NCBI RefSeq assembly: GCF_025215495.1
Contig: NZ_CP104302.1
Span: 3,224,001-3,288,000, forward strand
Direction of reading: 5' to 3'
DNA: 64,000 nucleotides
From: Mycolicibacterium brumae
Lineage (GTDB): Bacteria > Actinomycetota > Actinomycetes > Mycobacteriales > Mycobacteriaceae
The notes under the pieces: model-generated
Database searches by the model: none
Told to the model about the DNA's origin: nothing
Seen by the model: the letters and a program-made list of their open reading frames with translations, nothing else
Translations under genes and position numbers: made by a program
In this document: piece after piece, positions 48,556 to 58,289 of the stretch
Numbering within the stretch: position 1 is the stretch's first letter
How the letters are laid out: each line of letters starts with the position of its first letter

Positions 48556-49997
48556 TTCAGGTCGCTCTCGGCTTCCGCGAGCATCGCGAACTCCTCGTCC
48601 GGCGAGTTCGCCACCAGGCGGTGGCGGCTGTACAGCGCGAAGTAAGCCATGAAGGCGGCGAACACCAGCAGGCACAGGCCGGTGGCGACCGGGTCGACCA
48701 GGAACGTCGCGATGACCGCGACGAAGGCGATGGCCAGCGCGAAGCCGGTGGTCACCACGCCGCCCGGGGTGCGGTAGGGCCGGTTCATCTGCGGCTCGCG
48801 GATCCGCAGCACGATGTGGCTGACCATCATCAGCACGTAGCTCAGCGCCGCGCCGAAGACCGCCATGTTCAGCAGCAGATCGCCCTTGCCGGTCAGCGAC
48901 AGCAGGAAGCCGATGACGCCGGGCACGATCAGCGCCAGCGTCGGCGCCTTGCGCTTGTTGGTGATCGACAGCGCGGTGGGCAGATAGCCGGCCCGCGACA
49001 GCGCGAACAACTGCCGGGAGTAGGCGTAGATGATGGAGAAGAAGCTGGCGATCAGGCCGGCCAGGCCGATGTAGTTGACCAGTTTGGCCGCGGTGCCGTC
49101 GCCGAGCGCCTCGACCAGCGGGTTGCCCGAGTCCGACATGGCCTCCGCGCCGCCGGCGCCGGTGGCCAGCACCAGCACCGTCACGCAGGTGACCATCAGC
49201 ACGCTGATCGCGGCGATGATGCCGCGCGGCACGTTGCGCTCCGGGTTGGCGGTCTCCTCGGCGGCCAGCGGCACGCCCTCGACGGCCAGGAAGAACCAGA
49301 TCGCGAACGGGATGGCCGCCCAGATGCCGAAGTAGCCGTGCGGCAGGAAGCCCGACGCCCCGGCGGCGGTCTCGTCGACGGCCATATTGGTCAGGTTGGC
49401 CGCGTCGAAATGCCCGACGGCGGCGATCGCGAACACCACCAGGCCCACCAGCGCGATGGCGGTGATGACGAACATCAGCTTGAGCGCCTCACCCACGCCG
49501 GTCAGGTGGATGCCGATGAACAGCACATAGGCGCCCAGATAGATCCACCAGCCGTTGGTGATGCCGAACAGGCCGAGCGATTCGACGTAGGCCCCGATGA
49601 AGGTGGCGATGGCCGCCGGAGCGATCGAGTACTCGATGAGGATGGCGGTGCCGGTCGCGAACCCGCCCCACGGGCCCATCGCCCGGCGGGCGAAGGTGTA
49701 CCCGCCGCCGGCGGCGGGCAGCGCCGAGGACAGCTCGGCCATGCCCAGCACCAGCGCCAGGTACATCCCGGCGATGATCACCGAGGCGATCGCCAGCCCG
49801 CCGAAGCCGCCCTGCCCGAGCCCGAAGTTCCAGCCGGAGTAGTCACCGGAGATGACGTAGCTGACCCCGAGCCCGGCGAGCAGCAGCCAGCCGGCACTGC
49901 CCTTGCGCAGCTGGCGCTTCCGTAGATATTCGGCGCTTTCCAGGTGTTCCTCGGCGCCGAGGTTCAGGTGATGCTCGTGGTGTTCGGGGTGCGTCAT
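48552..49997 (-). CDS. Ethanolamine permease (APC superfamily)
   Basis: A 481-aa amino acid/polyamine/organocation transporter with about 12 membrane spans. WLLLAGLGVSYVISGDYSGWNFGLGQGGFGG and MAELSSALPAAGGGYTFARRAMGPWGGFATG are typical of the Eat-type ethanolamine importer. The N-terminus is His-rich (THPEHHEHHLNLG), possibly metal binding. Upstream of and coupled to eutB, which supports ethanolamine as substrate. C-terminal cytosolic tail is acidic. Confidence 0.92.
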   Translation of the reverse strand: MTHPEHHEHHLNLGAEEHLESAEYLRKRQLRKGSAGWLLLAGLGVSYVISGDYSGWNFGLGQGGFGGLAIASVIIAGMYLALVLGMAELSSALPAAGGGYTFARRAMGPWGGFATGTAILIEYSIAPAAIATFIGAYVESLGLFGITNGWWIYLGAYVLFIGIHLTGVGEALKLMFVITAIALVGLVVFAIAAVGHFDAANLTNMAVDETAAGASGFLPHGYFGIWAAIPFAIWFFLAVEGVPLAAEETANPERNVPRGIIAAISVLMVTCVTVLVLATGAGGAEAMSDSGNPLVEALGDGTAAKLVNYIGLAGLIASFFSIIYAYSRQLFALSRAGYLPTALSITNKRKAPTLALIVPGVIGFLLSLTGKGDLLLNMAVFGAALSYVLMMVSHIVLRIREPQMNRPYRTPGGVVTTGFALAIAFVAVIATFLVDPVATGLCLLVFAAFMAYFALYSRHRLVANSPDEEFAMLAEAESDLK

Positions 49998-50057
49998 GGC
50001 AGCCTCCTTCTACTCCGGACGGGACGACAACTCAGGATTCGGACGTCGTCGGCCGGA

Positions 50058-51581
50058 TCAGAAAAAGCCCTGACTTCCAGCAGCGTAGGACACCAGGAGG
50101 TTTTTCGTCTGCTGGTAGTGATCCAGCATCATCAAATGGTTCTCCCGGCCGATGCCGGACTGCTTGTAACCGCCGAACGCGGCGTGCGCCGGGTACTGGT
50201 GGTAGGTGTTGGTCCACACCCGGCCGGCCTTGATGTCGCGGCCCGCGCGGTACGCGGTCGAGCCGATCCGGCTCCACACCCCCGCGCCCAGCCCGTAGAG
50301 GGTGTCGTTGGCCTGGGCGATGGCGTCGTCGTAGTCGGTGAACGACGCGACCGAGAGCACCGGGCCGAAGATCTCCTCCTGGAAGATCCGCATCTTGTTG
50401 TGCCCGCTGAACACCGTCGGGGTGACGTAGTAGCCGCCGGCCAGGTCGCCGTCGAGTTCGGCCCGGTCACCGCCGGTGAGCAGCTTGGCGCCTTCGCTCT
50501 TGCCGATCTCGATGTAGGACAGGATCTTCTCCAGCTGGTCGTTGGAGGCCTGCGCGCCGATCATGGTGTCGGTGTCCAGCGGGTCGCCCTGCTTGACGGC
50601 CTTGGTGCGGGCGGTGGCCAGTTCCAGGAACTCGTCGAAGATGTCGGCCTGGATCAACGCCCGGGACGGGCAGGTGCAGACCTCGCCCTGGTTGAGGGCG
50701 AACATGGCGAAGCCCTCCAGCGCCTTGTCCCGGTACTCGTCGTCGGCGGCCAGCACGTCGGAGAAGAACAGGTTGGGGCTCTTGCCGCCGAGTTCCAGGG
50801 TGACCGGGATCAGGTTCTGGGTGGCGTACTGCATGATCAGCCGTCCGGTGGTGGTCTCGCCGGTGAACGCGATCTTGGCGATCCGGTTGCTGGAGGCCAG
50901 CGGTTTGCCGGCCTCGACGCCGAAGCCGTTGACGATATTGACCACGCCGGGCGGCAGCAGGTCCCCGATCAGGGAGAACAAGTACAGGATGGAGACCGGG
51001 GTCTGCTCGGCGGGCTTGAGCACGATCGCGTTGCCGGCGGCCAGCGCGGGTGCCAGCTTCCAGACCGCCATCAGGATCGGAAAGTTCCACGGGATGATCT
51101 GGCCGACCACGCCGAGCGGCTCGTGGAAGTGGTAGGCGACGGTGTCGTGGTTGATCTCGCTCAGCGAGCCTTCCTGGGCGCGGATGGCCCCGGCGAAGTA
51201 CCGGAAGTGGTCGATGGCCAGCGGCACGTCGGCATTCAGGGTCTCCCGGACCGGCTTACCGTTGTCCCAGGTCTCGGCGACGGCGATGGACTCCAGGTGT
51301 TCTTCCATCCGGTCGGCGATGCGGTTGAGCACCAGCGCCCGCTCGGCGGCCGAGGCGCGGCCCCAGGCCGGCGCGGCGGCGTGCGCGGCGTCCAGCGCGG
51401 CGTTGATGTCGTCCTCGTCGGAGCGCGCGACCTCGCAGAACACCTCGCCGGTGACCGGGGTGCGGTTCTCGAAGTACCGCCCGGCGGCCGGCGGGGTCCA
51501 CTGCCCACCGATGTAGTTGTCGTAGCGGGCGTCGTAGGACATCACCGCGCCCTCGGTGCCAGGTCGTGCGTAAACGGTCAT
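50058..51581 (-). CDS. NAD-dependent aldehyde dehydrogenase (acetaldehyde type)
   Basis: A 507-aa aldehyde dehydrogenase of the ExaC/AldA group. Catalytic Cys is in [14 protein letters not shown], general-base Glu in [17 protein letters not shown] site in [23 protein letters not shown] and [12 protein letters not shown]. It should convert the acetaldehyde made by EutBC to acetate. Start [21 protein letters not shown] is the family's usual one. 60 bases upstream of the permease gene in the same operon. Confidence 0.94.
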   Translation of the reverse strand: MTVYARPGTEGAVMSYDARYDNYIGGQWTPPAAGRYFENRTPVTGEVFCEVARSDEDDINAALDAAHAAAPAWGRASAAERALVLNRIADRMEEHLESIAVAETWDNGKPVRETLNADVPLAIDHFRYFAGAIRAQEGSLSEINHDTVAYHFHEPLGVVGQIIPWNFPILMAVWKLAPALAAGNAIVLKPAEQTPVSILYLFSLIGDLLPPGVVNIVNGFGVEAGKPLASSNRIAKIAFTGETTTGRLIMQYATQNLIPVTLELGGKSPNLFFSDVLAADDEYRDKALEGFAMFALNQGEVCTCPSRALIQADIFDEFLELATARTKAVKQGDPLDTDTMIGAQASNDQLEKILSYIEIGKSEGAKLLTGGDRAELDGDLAGGYYVTPTVFSGHNKMRIFQEEIFGPVLSVASFTDYDDAIAQANDTLYGLGAGVWSRIGSTAYRAGRDIKAGRVWTNTYHQYPAHAAFGGYKQSGIGRENHLMMLDHYQQTKNLLVSYAAGSQGFF

Positions 51582-51627
51582 CAGCGCCTCCAGAGTGTGT
51601 CGGTTGTCACAAACCCTAAAGATGGCG

Positions 51628-51648
51628 CCGTTGCATCACCGTTGCATC
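51628..51648 (-). promoter_or_regulatory. Direct repeat upstream of the ethanolamine operon
   Basis: The decamer GATGCAACGG (minus strand) occurs twice, 11 bases apart (51628-51637 and 51639-51648), i.e. one helical turn. It lies 47-67 bases before the aldehyde dehydrogenase ATG, at a position suited to an activator. The adjacent GAF regulator is the obvious candidate to bind it. Confidence 0.5.
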
Positions 51649-51657
51649 GTTACCGAA

Positions 51658-52947
51658 CTATTCGCTGCCGAATTCGTAGTCGATGCCGGCCATCTGGCCG
51701 GCCGCCCGGGCGCGGGCGGACACATCCGGCGCGCCGTCGCGCAGCAGTTGCCAGCCGCGACGGTCGTCCCGGCCCTCGGGCAGCGCGAGCCAGCGCCGCA
51801 GCGCCGTGTCGTCGCCGAGTTCGCATTCGGCCAGCGCGGCCGCGCGCAGCGCCGCGGACAGTTCGGCGCGCAGTCGGGCGACCGCCGGGGACACCGATTG
51901 CGGCAGCAGCGGACCCGGGTAGCCGCAGACCGCCGCCCGCACGTCGCCGGAGTCCAGCGCGGCGAACACCCCGCCCACATCGGAGGTGATGGGTTCGAGC
52001 AGCCGGTAGGGCCGCGACGCCAGGTGCGCCGGTCCGATCACCTTGCGCAGCCGGGACATCTCCGCGCGAACGGTGACGACGTCGAGGTCCCGCTCGTCGA
52101 GCAGCATCGCGAGGTGGTCGGCGGACAGACCCTCGGGGTGGCGGCTGAGCAGCACCAGGATGTCGGCGTGGCGTCCGGTCAGGGTGGCCACCCGGGGGCA
52201 GCCGGAGTCGCTGCCGGTGATCCAGCGGGGGCGCTCGGCGCCGAGCACCGCCAGGTGCGGCGGGCCGGCGCTGGGCGCGGCGCTCGCGCCGGTGAGCCGC
52301 AGCAACGCCAGGTGGTTCTCCACCGCGGTCGCGGTGGCGCGGACCAGCGCCAGGGTCTGCGCGGAGGCGACCCGGGCGCCGCCGGTCAGGTCGATGGCGC
52401 CCAGCGCCGCCCCGGTGTCGGGGTCGTGGACCGGCACGGCCGTGCAACTCCAGGTCCGCGCGATGCGGGAGAAGTGTTCGGCGCCGCGGATCTGCACCTC
52501 GCCGTCCAGCGCCAGCGCGGTCCCCGGCGCGTTGGTGCCGGCGGCGCGTTCGCTCCAGTCCGCGCCCGGCACGAAGTTCATCGCCTCGACGCGGCGGCAG
52601 GCCCGCGGATCGCCCTCGACCCACAGCAGCGCGCCGTCGGCGTCGGTGACGGCGACGACCACCCCGGCGTCCAGCGCGTCCTGCACCAGCAGCCGGCGGA
52701 TCACCGGCAGGGCGGCGGCCAGCGGGTGCGCCGCGCGCAGCTGATCCAGCGGAACGTCGGTCGCCCGGGCCACCCGGTCCGGGTCGACGCCGCTGTCACG
52801 GCTTCGCTGCCAGCTGCGGGCCACCACCGAGCGGACGGTTTGGTCCAGCGCGGGGGCGTCGACCTCGCCCGTCACGAACAGGTCGTGGGCAGCGAGAACC
52901 GCCCGGGCCGATGTCCGGTCCGGCGATCGCAGCGCAGCCTTGGCCAT
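51658..52947 (-). CDS. GAF-domain transcriptional regulator of aldehyde/ethanolamine genes
   Basis: A 429-aa regulator resembling the N-terminal half of AcoR: SVVARSWQRSRDSGVDPDRV, then a GAF sensor domain (residues 90-215) with VAVTDADGALLWVEGD, DWSERAAGTNAPGTALALDGEVQIRGAEHF and SCTAVPVHDPDTGAALGAIDLTGG. No AAA+ or sigma-54 domain follows. Instead residues 250-330 hold a winged-helix-like segment (LTGRHADILVLLSRHPEGLSADHLAMLLDERDLDVVTVRAEMSRLRKVIG). It lies 76 bases upstream of the aldehyde dehydrogenase gene in the same direction. Confidence 0.85.
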   Translation of the reverse strand: MAKAALRSPDRTSARAVLAAHDLFVTGEVDAPALDQTVRSVVARSWQRSRDSGVDPDRVARATDVPLDQLRAAHPLAAALPVIRRLLVQDALDAGVVVAVTDADGALLWVEGDPRACRRVEAMNFVPGADWSERAAGTNAPGTALALDGEVQIRGAEHFSRIARTWSCTAVPVHDPDTGAALGAIDLTGGARVASAQTLALVRATATAVENHLALLRLTGASAAPSAGPPHLAVLGAERPRWITGSDSGCPRVATLTGRHADILVLLSRHPEGLSADHLAMLLDERDLDVVTVRAEMSRLRKVIGPAHLASRPYRLLEPITSDVGGVFAALDSGDVRAAVCGYPGPLLPQSVSPAVARLRAELSAALRAAALAECELGDDTALRRWLALPEGRDDRRGWQLLRDGAPDVSARARAAGQMAGIDYEFGSE

Positions 52948-52998
52948 TGCGCATCAGGGTAGCCCTGTTTGCCGGGCGGCGAACGCCGGATGAATGAC

Positions 52999-53040
52999 CC
53001 GGGCGGCCCGCGGAGCTCTCCTCTCCGGCGGGCCGCCCGG
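52999..53040 (-). terminator. Hairpin after esxT
   Basis: CCGGGCGGCCCGC (52999-53011) and GCGGGCCGCCCGG (53028-53040) form a perfect 13-bp stem with a 16-base loop. It begins 4 bases after the esxT stop in the direction of transcription, so it probably ends the ESX-4 operon before the ethanolamine genes. Confidence 0.7.
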
Positions 53041-53043
53041 CCG

Positions 53044-53340
53044 TCAGCGCCACCGGCCGGCTTCGGCGCGGTCGGCGGTCGACACTCCCGCGGCGCCCTG
53101 GGTGACCGCGCCGTAGAGCCGGTCCAGGATGGTGTTCAGCGCGCCGGCGGCCCGATCCCAACGATCGGCTTCCGCGCCGAACGCGGCGGCGGTCTCCCGG
53201 GTCCAGGTCGCGCGCAACGGCGCGATCCGGGTTTTGAGGTCCGCGAGTTCGGTGTTCATCCGCATCGAGGTGGTCCGGATCCGCCAGCTGACCTGGTCCT
53301 CGATGGCCCCGAACTGGTAGTTGATGACTTCGCCGTCCAT
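53044..53340 (-). CDS. esxT: ESX-4 WXG100-like protein EsxT
   Basis: A 98-aa WXG100-family protein: INYQFGAIEDQVSWRIRTTSMRMNTELADLKTRIAPLRATWTRETAAAFGAEADRWDRAAGALNTIL. The turn reads W-T-R rather than W-x-G, as in M. tuberculosis EsxT by recall. It forms a helical-hairpin heterodimer with EsxU and is exported by ESX-4. Lies 6 bases after esxU, with a terminator hairpin just past its stop. Confidence 0.9.
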   Translation of the reverse strand: MDGEVINYQFGAIEDQVSWRIRTTSMRMNTELADLKTRIAPLRATWTRETAAAFGAEADRWDRAAGALNTILDRLYGAVTQGAAGVSTADRAEAGRWR

Positions 53341-53346
53341 CGCCGC

Positions 53347-53700
53347 TCACCTGACCGGAAGTTCGACCGCGGCGCGGGCGATGAGATCGGAATGGGCGCC
53401 GCCGGCGGCCCGCAGGCCGCTGGTGTTGGCGCGCAGCGTCGTCGCGATGGCCGTCAGCGCGGTGGTCAGAGCGCGCGCCTCGAGGTTCCAACGCGTCATC
53501 ACGTTCTTGAACTCGGCGGCGGCCGGTCCGCCCCACACCGAATCCGGCACGGCCTGCATGGCGGCGCCGAACTGGCCGAGCAGCAGGGCGAGGTCGGCGC
53601 TGCGAGCGTCGGCCAGGTCGGCCACGGTTTTCATCAGCGTCAGGTCGCTGCGCAGCCCGGCGTCGCCGGGCGGGGTGGGTGTGCTGGTTGTCCCCTTCAT
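53347..53700 (-). CDS. esxU: ESX-4 WXG100-like protein EsxU
   Basis: A 117-aa WXG100 protein with the canonical W-G-G turn in VPDSVWGGPAAAEFKNVMTRWNLEARAL, preceded by the helix LMKTVADLADARSADLALLLGQFGAAM. Partner of EsxT. ATG 53700 gives a Thr/Pro leader (KGTTSTPTPPG) that looks like the family N-terminus. An ATG at 53634 would delete the first helix and is unlikely. Confidence 0.9.
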   Translation of the reverse strand: MKGTTSTPTPPGDAGLRSDLTLMKTVADLADARSADLALLLGQFGAAMQAVPDSVWGGPAAAEFKNVMTRWNLEARALTTALTAIATTLRANTSGLRAAGGAHSDLIARAAVELPVR

Positions 53701-53763
53701 CGGTCCTCCTTGTGGCGGGTGTTCGGTGTCAGACGCTGCGCGGGGTCGTTCGGTTCCCTGGGC

Positions 53764-54867
53764 TCAGCCGACGGCGTGGGCGGAGGCGACGGCGGTGGCG
53801 CAGGCGGCGTCGATGTCCGCGGCGTTCCCGGGCGCGCTCTGGCAGCCGACGCCGATGCGCAGCTGCCGGTCGGTCAGCACCGTCCAGCGGATCTCCCGTC
53901 CGGGGCGGAGTTCGCGGTAGGTGACCGCGGGCCGGCCGGCCCGGGTGTCCTCGGCGCGGAAGTCGACGAACACCTCGGGGGCCGCCGCGGCGACGATGGC
54001 CCGTCGCATGGCGGCGGCGGTTCCGTCGGCGTCGGCGCCGACCCGGGCCTGGGTGAGGTGCAGGGCCAGCGTCGGGTCCGCCGGGGAGCTCACCTCGACG
54101 CGGGCCGAGCCCGGCCCGGTGGTCACCCGTCGGGTGGCCCAGCCGGCCGGGATCCGCACCGCCAGCCGGCCCTCCAGCAGGGCGACCGTGTCCGGCGGCG
54201 GTTCGGGTTCGTTTCCGGGGATGACGGTGACGGCGACGAGCGCGGCCAGGATCAGCGCCGCCGCGGCTGTTGCGACCCGTCGGGCGAGGCGGGGCGCCGG
54301 CGCGGTCTCGGCCCGGGGCAGTCGTGCCCGGGCGGCCTCGGCGCGCATGGCCGCGGTGACCGGCAGTGCGGCGCAGCCGGCGTCGCGGAGCCGGTCGATG
54401 ATCAGCGTGGCGAGCGCGGTGGCGCCGGGAACCGCGTCCGGGGCGTCGAGGCGGGCCCGGCCGAAGCCGGTGGCGGTCACCGCCGCGGCCACCTGCTCGG
54501 CGACCGTCGCGGGGTCACCGCGCCGCGGCGTCAGGGCCACCGGGGTCCCGGTGTCGTCGGCGATCAGCACGGCGTCGCCGTCGATTTCGACGACCGCGGC
54601 GCCGGCCTGCGCGCAGAGCACGGCCCGGGGCGCCAGGGTGGCGGGCCCGAATTCGGCGGCGATGGCGGCGACCCGGGCGATCCGGCGCGGTGGCCAGCCG
54701 GTGGGGTGGGCGATGACGGCCGGCTCGTCGCGCAGTGGCGCCAGCAGGTCGCGCCACAGCTCGTCGACCTCCCGAACCTCCTCCCCCAGCAGGGTCAGCG
54801 GATCGTCGGCGGCGTGCAGCGCGGCGGCGGCCGGGCCGTCGGGGAGCAGTTCCAGCAGAGCGCTCAC
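53764..54867 (-). CDS. Type VII secretion-associated protein (Rv3446c-like)
   Basis: A 367-aa protein found only in ESX-4-type loci. The N-terminal half is a degenerate ASKHA/actin-like region (AVVEIDGDAVLIADDTGTPVALTPRRGD, ATALATLIIDRLRDAGC). A single membrane span, RVATAAAALILAALVAVTVIPG, is near residue 225, and an exported C-terminal domain with two Cys (GVGCQSAPGNAADIDAAC) follows. Function unknown. GTG 54867 overlaps the eccC4 stop (GTGA). Confidence 0.85.
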   Translation of the reverse strand: MSALLELLPDGPAAAALHAADDPLTLLGEEVREVDELWRDLLAPLRDEPAVIAHPTGWPPRRIARVAAIAAEFGPATLAPRAVLCAQAGAAVVEIDGDAVLIADDTGTPVALTPRRGDPATVAEQVAAAVTATGFGRARLDAPDAVPGATALATLIIDRLRDAGCAALPVTAAMRAEAARARLPRAETAPAPRLARRVATAAAALILAALVAVTVIPGNEPEPPPDTVALLEGRLAVRIPAGWATRRVTTGPGSARVEVSSPADPTLALHLTQARVGADADGTAAAMRRAIVAAAAPEVFVDFRAEDTRAGRPAVTYRELRPGREIRWTVLTDRQLRIGVGCQSAPGNAADIDAACATAVASAHAVG

Positions 54868-57800
54868 GGCGTGCTCCAGGCCAGTTGGGCCAGCTGTTCG
54901 CCGTGGTCGCGGGTGACCAGCGTGCCGCGTCCCGGCGGCAGTCGGCGCGGCCGGGCCCGGCCCAACAGCGCGGGCTCCTCCGGGTTCCCGGACAACTGCA
55001 ACCCGACCGGGTCGGCGTCGCGCAGCGCGGCGGGAAACGGTTCCCACATGCCGCGCGCTGCCCCGGCCATCCGTCGGGCGGCCAGCACGTGCAACCCGAA
55101 ATCGGCTGCGCGGGGCAGCAATTCGGCCAGCTCCGCCAGCTCGGGCGCGCCCGCGCAGAGATCCAGGTCATCGATCACGACGAGGGTCCGCGACGTTTGC
55201 GGCGCGCCGCCTCTCAGTTCCCCGACGAGTTCGGGCAGGGCGATCCGCAGCGCGCCCGGCAGCGCCCCGGTGAGAGTCCGGCGCGGGTCGATGAGGGCGA
55301 ACCGATGGCCCGGGACTGCCAGCCGGCCGCACAGCAATCGCAGCGCGGCGGTCTTTCCGGCGCCGGCGTCGCCGAGGATCAGCAGGTGCGACTGGCGGCC
55401 GAAATCGATTGCGGCCGGGCTGAGTTCGTCGTCGTCCAGGACGCCGATCGGGGTCCACAGCCCGCGCGGATCCGGCAGGTCGGCGACTCCGAGACGGTCG
55501 GGCAGCACGGGCACCGGCTTGGCCCGGTAGCCGGGCGCGCGGGCGCGCAGGTCCGCGGCGAGGTCGGCGACCGGGGTGGGGGCCGCCAGCAGCGCGGGCA
55601 GCCCGTCCGGGGACAGCCCGGCGCCGGGCCGGTCGGCGGGCACCGCGCGGGCGCGGTTTCGGTCGATCTCGGAGTCCAGCGGGTCGCCGAGCCGCAACTC
55701 GATCCGGGCGCCGAGGTGGTCCTTGAGGGCGGGGCGCAGTTCGGCCCAGCGGGCGGCGGCGAGCAGCACGTGCACGCCGTGCGCCAGCCCGGATCCCGCG
55801 ATGGCGGCGATGGCCGGTTCCAGGTCGTCGAACTCGGCACGCAGGGTGGACCAGCCGTCGACCACGAGCATCAGCGCGTCGGGGGCGGGGCGCTGCTCGC
55901 GGCGGGCGATCTCGGCTTCGACGTGCCGCACGACGCGGCGGACCAGGTCCGGGTCACCCCGGCCGGCGACCGCGCCGACGCAGGGCAATTCCGCCAGATC
56001 CGCTAGCGCGCCACCCAGATCGAGGCAGCAGAACCGCACCGCGCCCGGGTCGTTTCCCAGCGCCAGCGCGGCGATCAGGGTGCGCAGCGCGGTGGACTTG
56101 CCCGACCGTGATCCGCCGACCACCGCGACGTTGCCGCGCGCTCCGGTCAGGTCCAGTTCCCAGGCGCCGTGGCGCTGCTCGGCGACCCGGTCCACCAGCC
56201 CGATCGCGACGGTCAGTCCGCGCCGGCGCGGCGATCCCAGCTCGGCGAGCTGCGGGGGCGTGCGCAGCGGCGGCAGCCAGATCTGGTGCGCGGGTTCGCC
56301 GAGGCCGGCGACGGCGTCCAGGGTGGCCTCGATCCGGGTGCGGGTGACCGGCTCGGTGGCGGCCGGCTGCGGGCCGAACGGCTGCGGTCGGTCCACCGGC
56401 GGCGGTGTCGGCGACGCGGGCGCGCCGACATAGTCGCTGTGGAAGCGCACCGGGTCCGCGGCGCCCGCCTTGAGGTACGCGGCGCCGGGGGTGTTGGGCA
56501 GCTGGTAGGCCTGCGGGCTGCCGAGCACGGTGTGGGATTCCCCCGCGGACAGGGTCTTCAGGCAGATCCGGTAGGACAGGTGCGATTCCAGACCGCGCAG
56601 CCGTCCCTCGTCGAGCCGCTGGGTGGCCAGCAGCAGGTGCATGCCGAGCGAGCGGCCGACGCGGCCGATGGCGGCGAACACCTCCGCGAATTCGGGGTGC
56701 TGGACCAGCAGTTCGGAGAATTCGTCGATGATCAGGAACAGCGTCGGCAGCGGGGCCAGCGCGGCGCCGGCGCGGCGGGCGGCGTGGTACTCGGCCAGTG
56801 AGGCGAAGTTCCCGCTGACCCGCAGCAGTTGCTGGCGGCGGTTGATCTCCCCGGTGAGCGCCTCGGCCATCCGGTCCACCAGGTGGGCTTCCTGGGCGAG
56901 GTTGGTGATGACGGCGGCGACGTGGTTCGCCCCCGCCAGACCGAGGAAGGTGGCGCCGCCCTTGAAGTCGATCAGGGCCAGGTTGAGTTCGTCGGGGCGG
57001 TGCCCGGCGATCATGCCGAGCGCCACGGTGCGCAGCAGCTCGGATTTCCCCGATCCGGTGGCCCCGACGCACAGCCCGTGCGGCCCCATGCCGCCGTGGG
57101 CGGCTTCCTTGATGTCCAGGAACACCGAGTTGCCGCTGGTGTCGCGGCCGAGCGGGACGCGCAGCGCCCCGGCGGGGTCCGGGCCGTCGTGTCGCGCGGC
57201 CGCGGCCAGCCCCCGCGCGGCGGCGGCCGCGGCCGCGGGTCCGAGCAGGTCGGGTCGCGCCTGCAGCACCGGACCAAGGCCGTCGACGCGCACCTGCTGC
57301 GGGGTGACAGTGATGCCGGGGTCTGCGGTCGTGTCGCCGAGGCGCAGGGCGCACACCCCGTCGGCCGGTTCCGGCGCCGGGGCGCCGGGCACGTCGACGA
57401 CGCGGACCAGCAGCCCGGGGCCCGGGTGCGCGGCTGCCGCCGCAGCGGCGCACGCCAGTGCCGGCGGGCGGGCCTGCGGCAGCCACTTGAGCCAATCCCA
57501 GTGCGCGGCCGTCGCTTCGGTGACGACGGCGGTGATGGACAGTTCGCCGCCGTGGCGCCCGGCGACCAGCCCGCACAGCATCGCCCGCAGCAGCGCGCGG
57601 GCGTCCTCCGGGTCGCCGTGGACGCCGAGGACGGTGGATCCGCGCAGCGCGACGGTGACCGGCGCGTCGGGGACCTCGCGGTGCGCATGGGCGACGTCGG
57701 CGGCCGCCTGCGCGAGCACCGGGTCGGCGTCGGGGTCGGCCGGGGCGATCGTCACCGGGGTGTCCGGCGGCGCGGCGCCGATGCCGATCCGGGCGCGCAG

Positions 57801-58199
57801 CACGCCCGGTTCGCCGGCCCGGGCGGCGGGCGCCGGGCGCCACAGCGTGCGCGGGTCGGGATGCTCGGTGAGCAGCTGATCCCGTTGCGCGGCATCGGTT
57901 TCACCGAGCTGCCGATGGGTGTTCGCCAACCGGGACAGGTAGCGGCGGCGCTGATCGTCGAGGTCGCGCCGGCGCTGCCCGCCTGCCCCGGCGAGTCCGA
58001 CGAACGCGGACCCGGCCATGCTGATCGGCAGCAGCCAGATCAGCGGATTGCGCGCGGTCGGCGAACCGGAGCCGACCATCACCAGCACCGCGGCGCCGCT
58101 GCCGACGATGAGCAGCAGCGGCAGCAGCCGCATGCCCAGGCCGATCCGCGCCGCTGCGGGCGGCGCCGGTGGGGCCTCGATGACGCCGGGGGCGGTCAT
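54864..58199 (-). CDS. eccC4: ESX-4 secretion ATPase EccC
   Basis: A 1111-aa FtsK/SpoIIIE motor of the type VII apparatus. Two N-terminal membrane spans (LLPLLLIVGSGAAVLVMVG, PLIWLLPISMAGSAFVGLAG) are followed by three ATPase domains. Walker A loops are GATGSGKSELLR (about residue 380), GGSRSGKSTALR (about 695) and GDAGAGKTAALR (about 943). The first domain has a Walker B LFLIIDEFSELL. It recognises C-terminal signals of Esx substrates and drives export. Somewhat shorter than the 1236 aa recalled for M. tuberculosis EccC4. ATG at 58199, divergent from eccD4 by 90 bases. Confidence 0.96.
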   Translation of the reverse strand: MTAPGVIEAPPAPPAAARIGLGMRLLPLLLIVGSGAAVLVMVGSGSPTARNPLIWLLPISMAGSAFVGLAGAGGQRRRDLDDQRRRYLSRLANTHRQLGETDAAQRDQLLTEHPDPRTLWRPAPAARAGEPGVLRARIGIGAAPPDTPVTIAPADPDADPVLAQAAADVAHAHREVPDAPVTVALRGSTVLGVHGDPEDARALLRAMLCGLVAGRHGGELSITAVVTEATAAHWDWLKWLPQARPPALACAAAAAAAHPGPGLLVRVVDVPGAPAPEPADGVCALRLGDTTADPGITVTPQQVRVDGLGPVLQARPDLLGPAAAAAAARGLAAAARHDGPDPAGALRVPLGRDTSGNSVFLDIKEAAHGGMGPHGLCVGATGSGKSELLRTVALGMIAGHRPDELNLALIDFKGGATFLGLAGANHVAAVITNLAQEAHLVDRMAEALTGEINRRQQLLRVSGNFASLAEYHAARRAGAALAPLPTLFLIIDEFSELLVQHPEFAEVFAAIGRVGRSLGMHLLLATQRLDEGRLRGLESHLSYRICLKTLSAGESHTVLGSPQAYQLPNTPGAAYLKAGAADPVRFHSDYVGAPASPTPPPVDRPQPFGPQPAATEPVTRTRIEATLDAVAGLGEPAHQIWLPPLRTPPQLAELGSPRRRGLTVAIGLVDRVAEQRHGAWELDLTGARGNVAVVGGSRSGKSTALRTLIAALALGNDPGAVRFCCLDLGGALADLAELPCVGAVAGRGDPDLVRRVVRHVEAEIARREQRPAPDALMLVVDGWSTLRAEFDDLEPAIAAIAGSGLAHGVHVLLAAARWAELRPALKDHLGARIELRLGDPLDSEIDRNRARAVPADRPGAGLSPDGLPALLAAPTPVADLAADLRARAPGYRAKPVPVLPDRLGVADLPDPRGLWTPIGVLDDDELSPAAIDFGRQSHLLILGDAGAGKTAALRLLCGRLAVPGHRFALIDPRRTLTGALPGALRIALPELVGELRGGAPQTSRTLVVIDDLDLCAGAPELAELAELLPRAADFGLHVLAARRMAGAARGMWEPFPAALRDADPVGLQLSGNPEEPALLGRARPRRLPPGRGTLVTRDHGEQLAQLAWSTP

Positions 58200-58289
58200 C
58201 CGGTGACGGTAGGACGCCGGTCCGGCGGCCGCAATTCAGCTGTGGATGGCTGAACACGGCGGCCGGCGCTCGGCGCCTACCGTGGCGCG

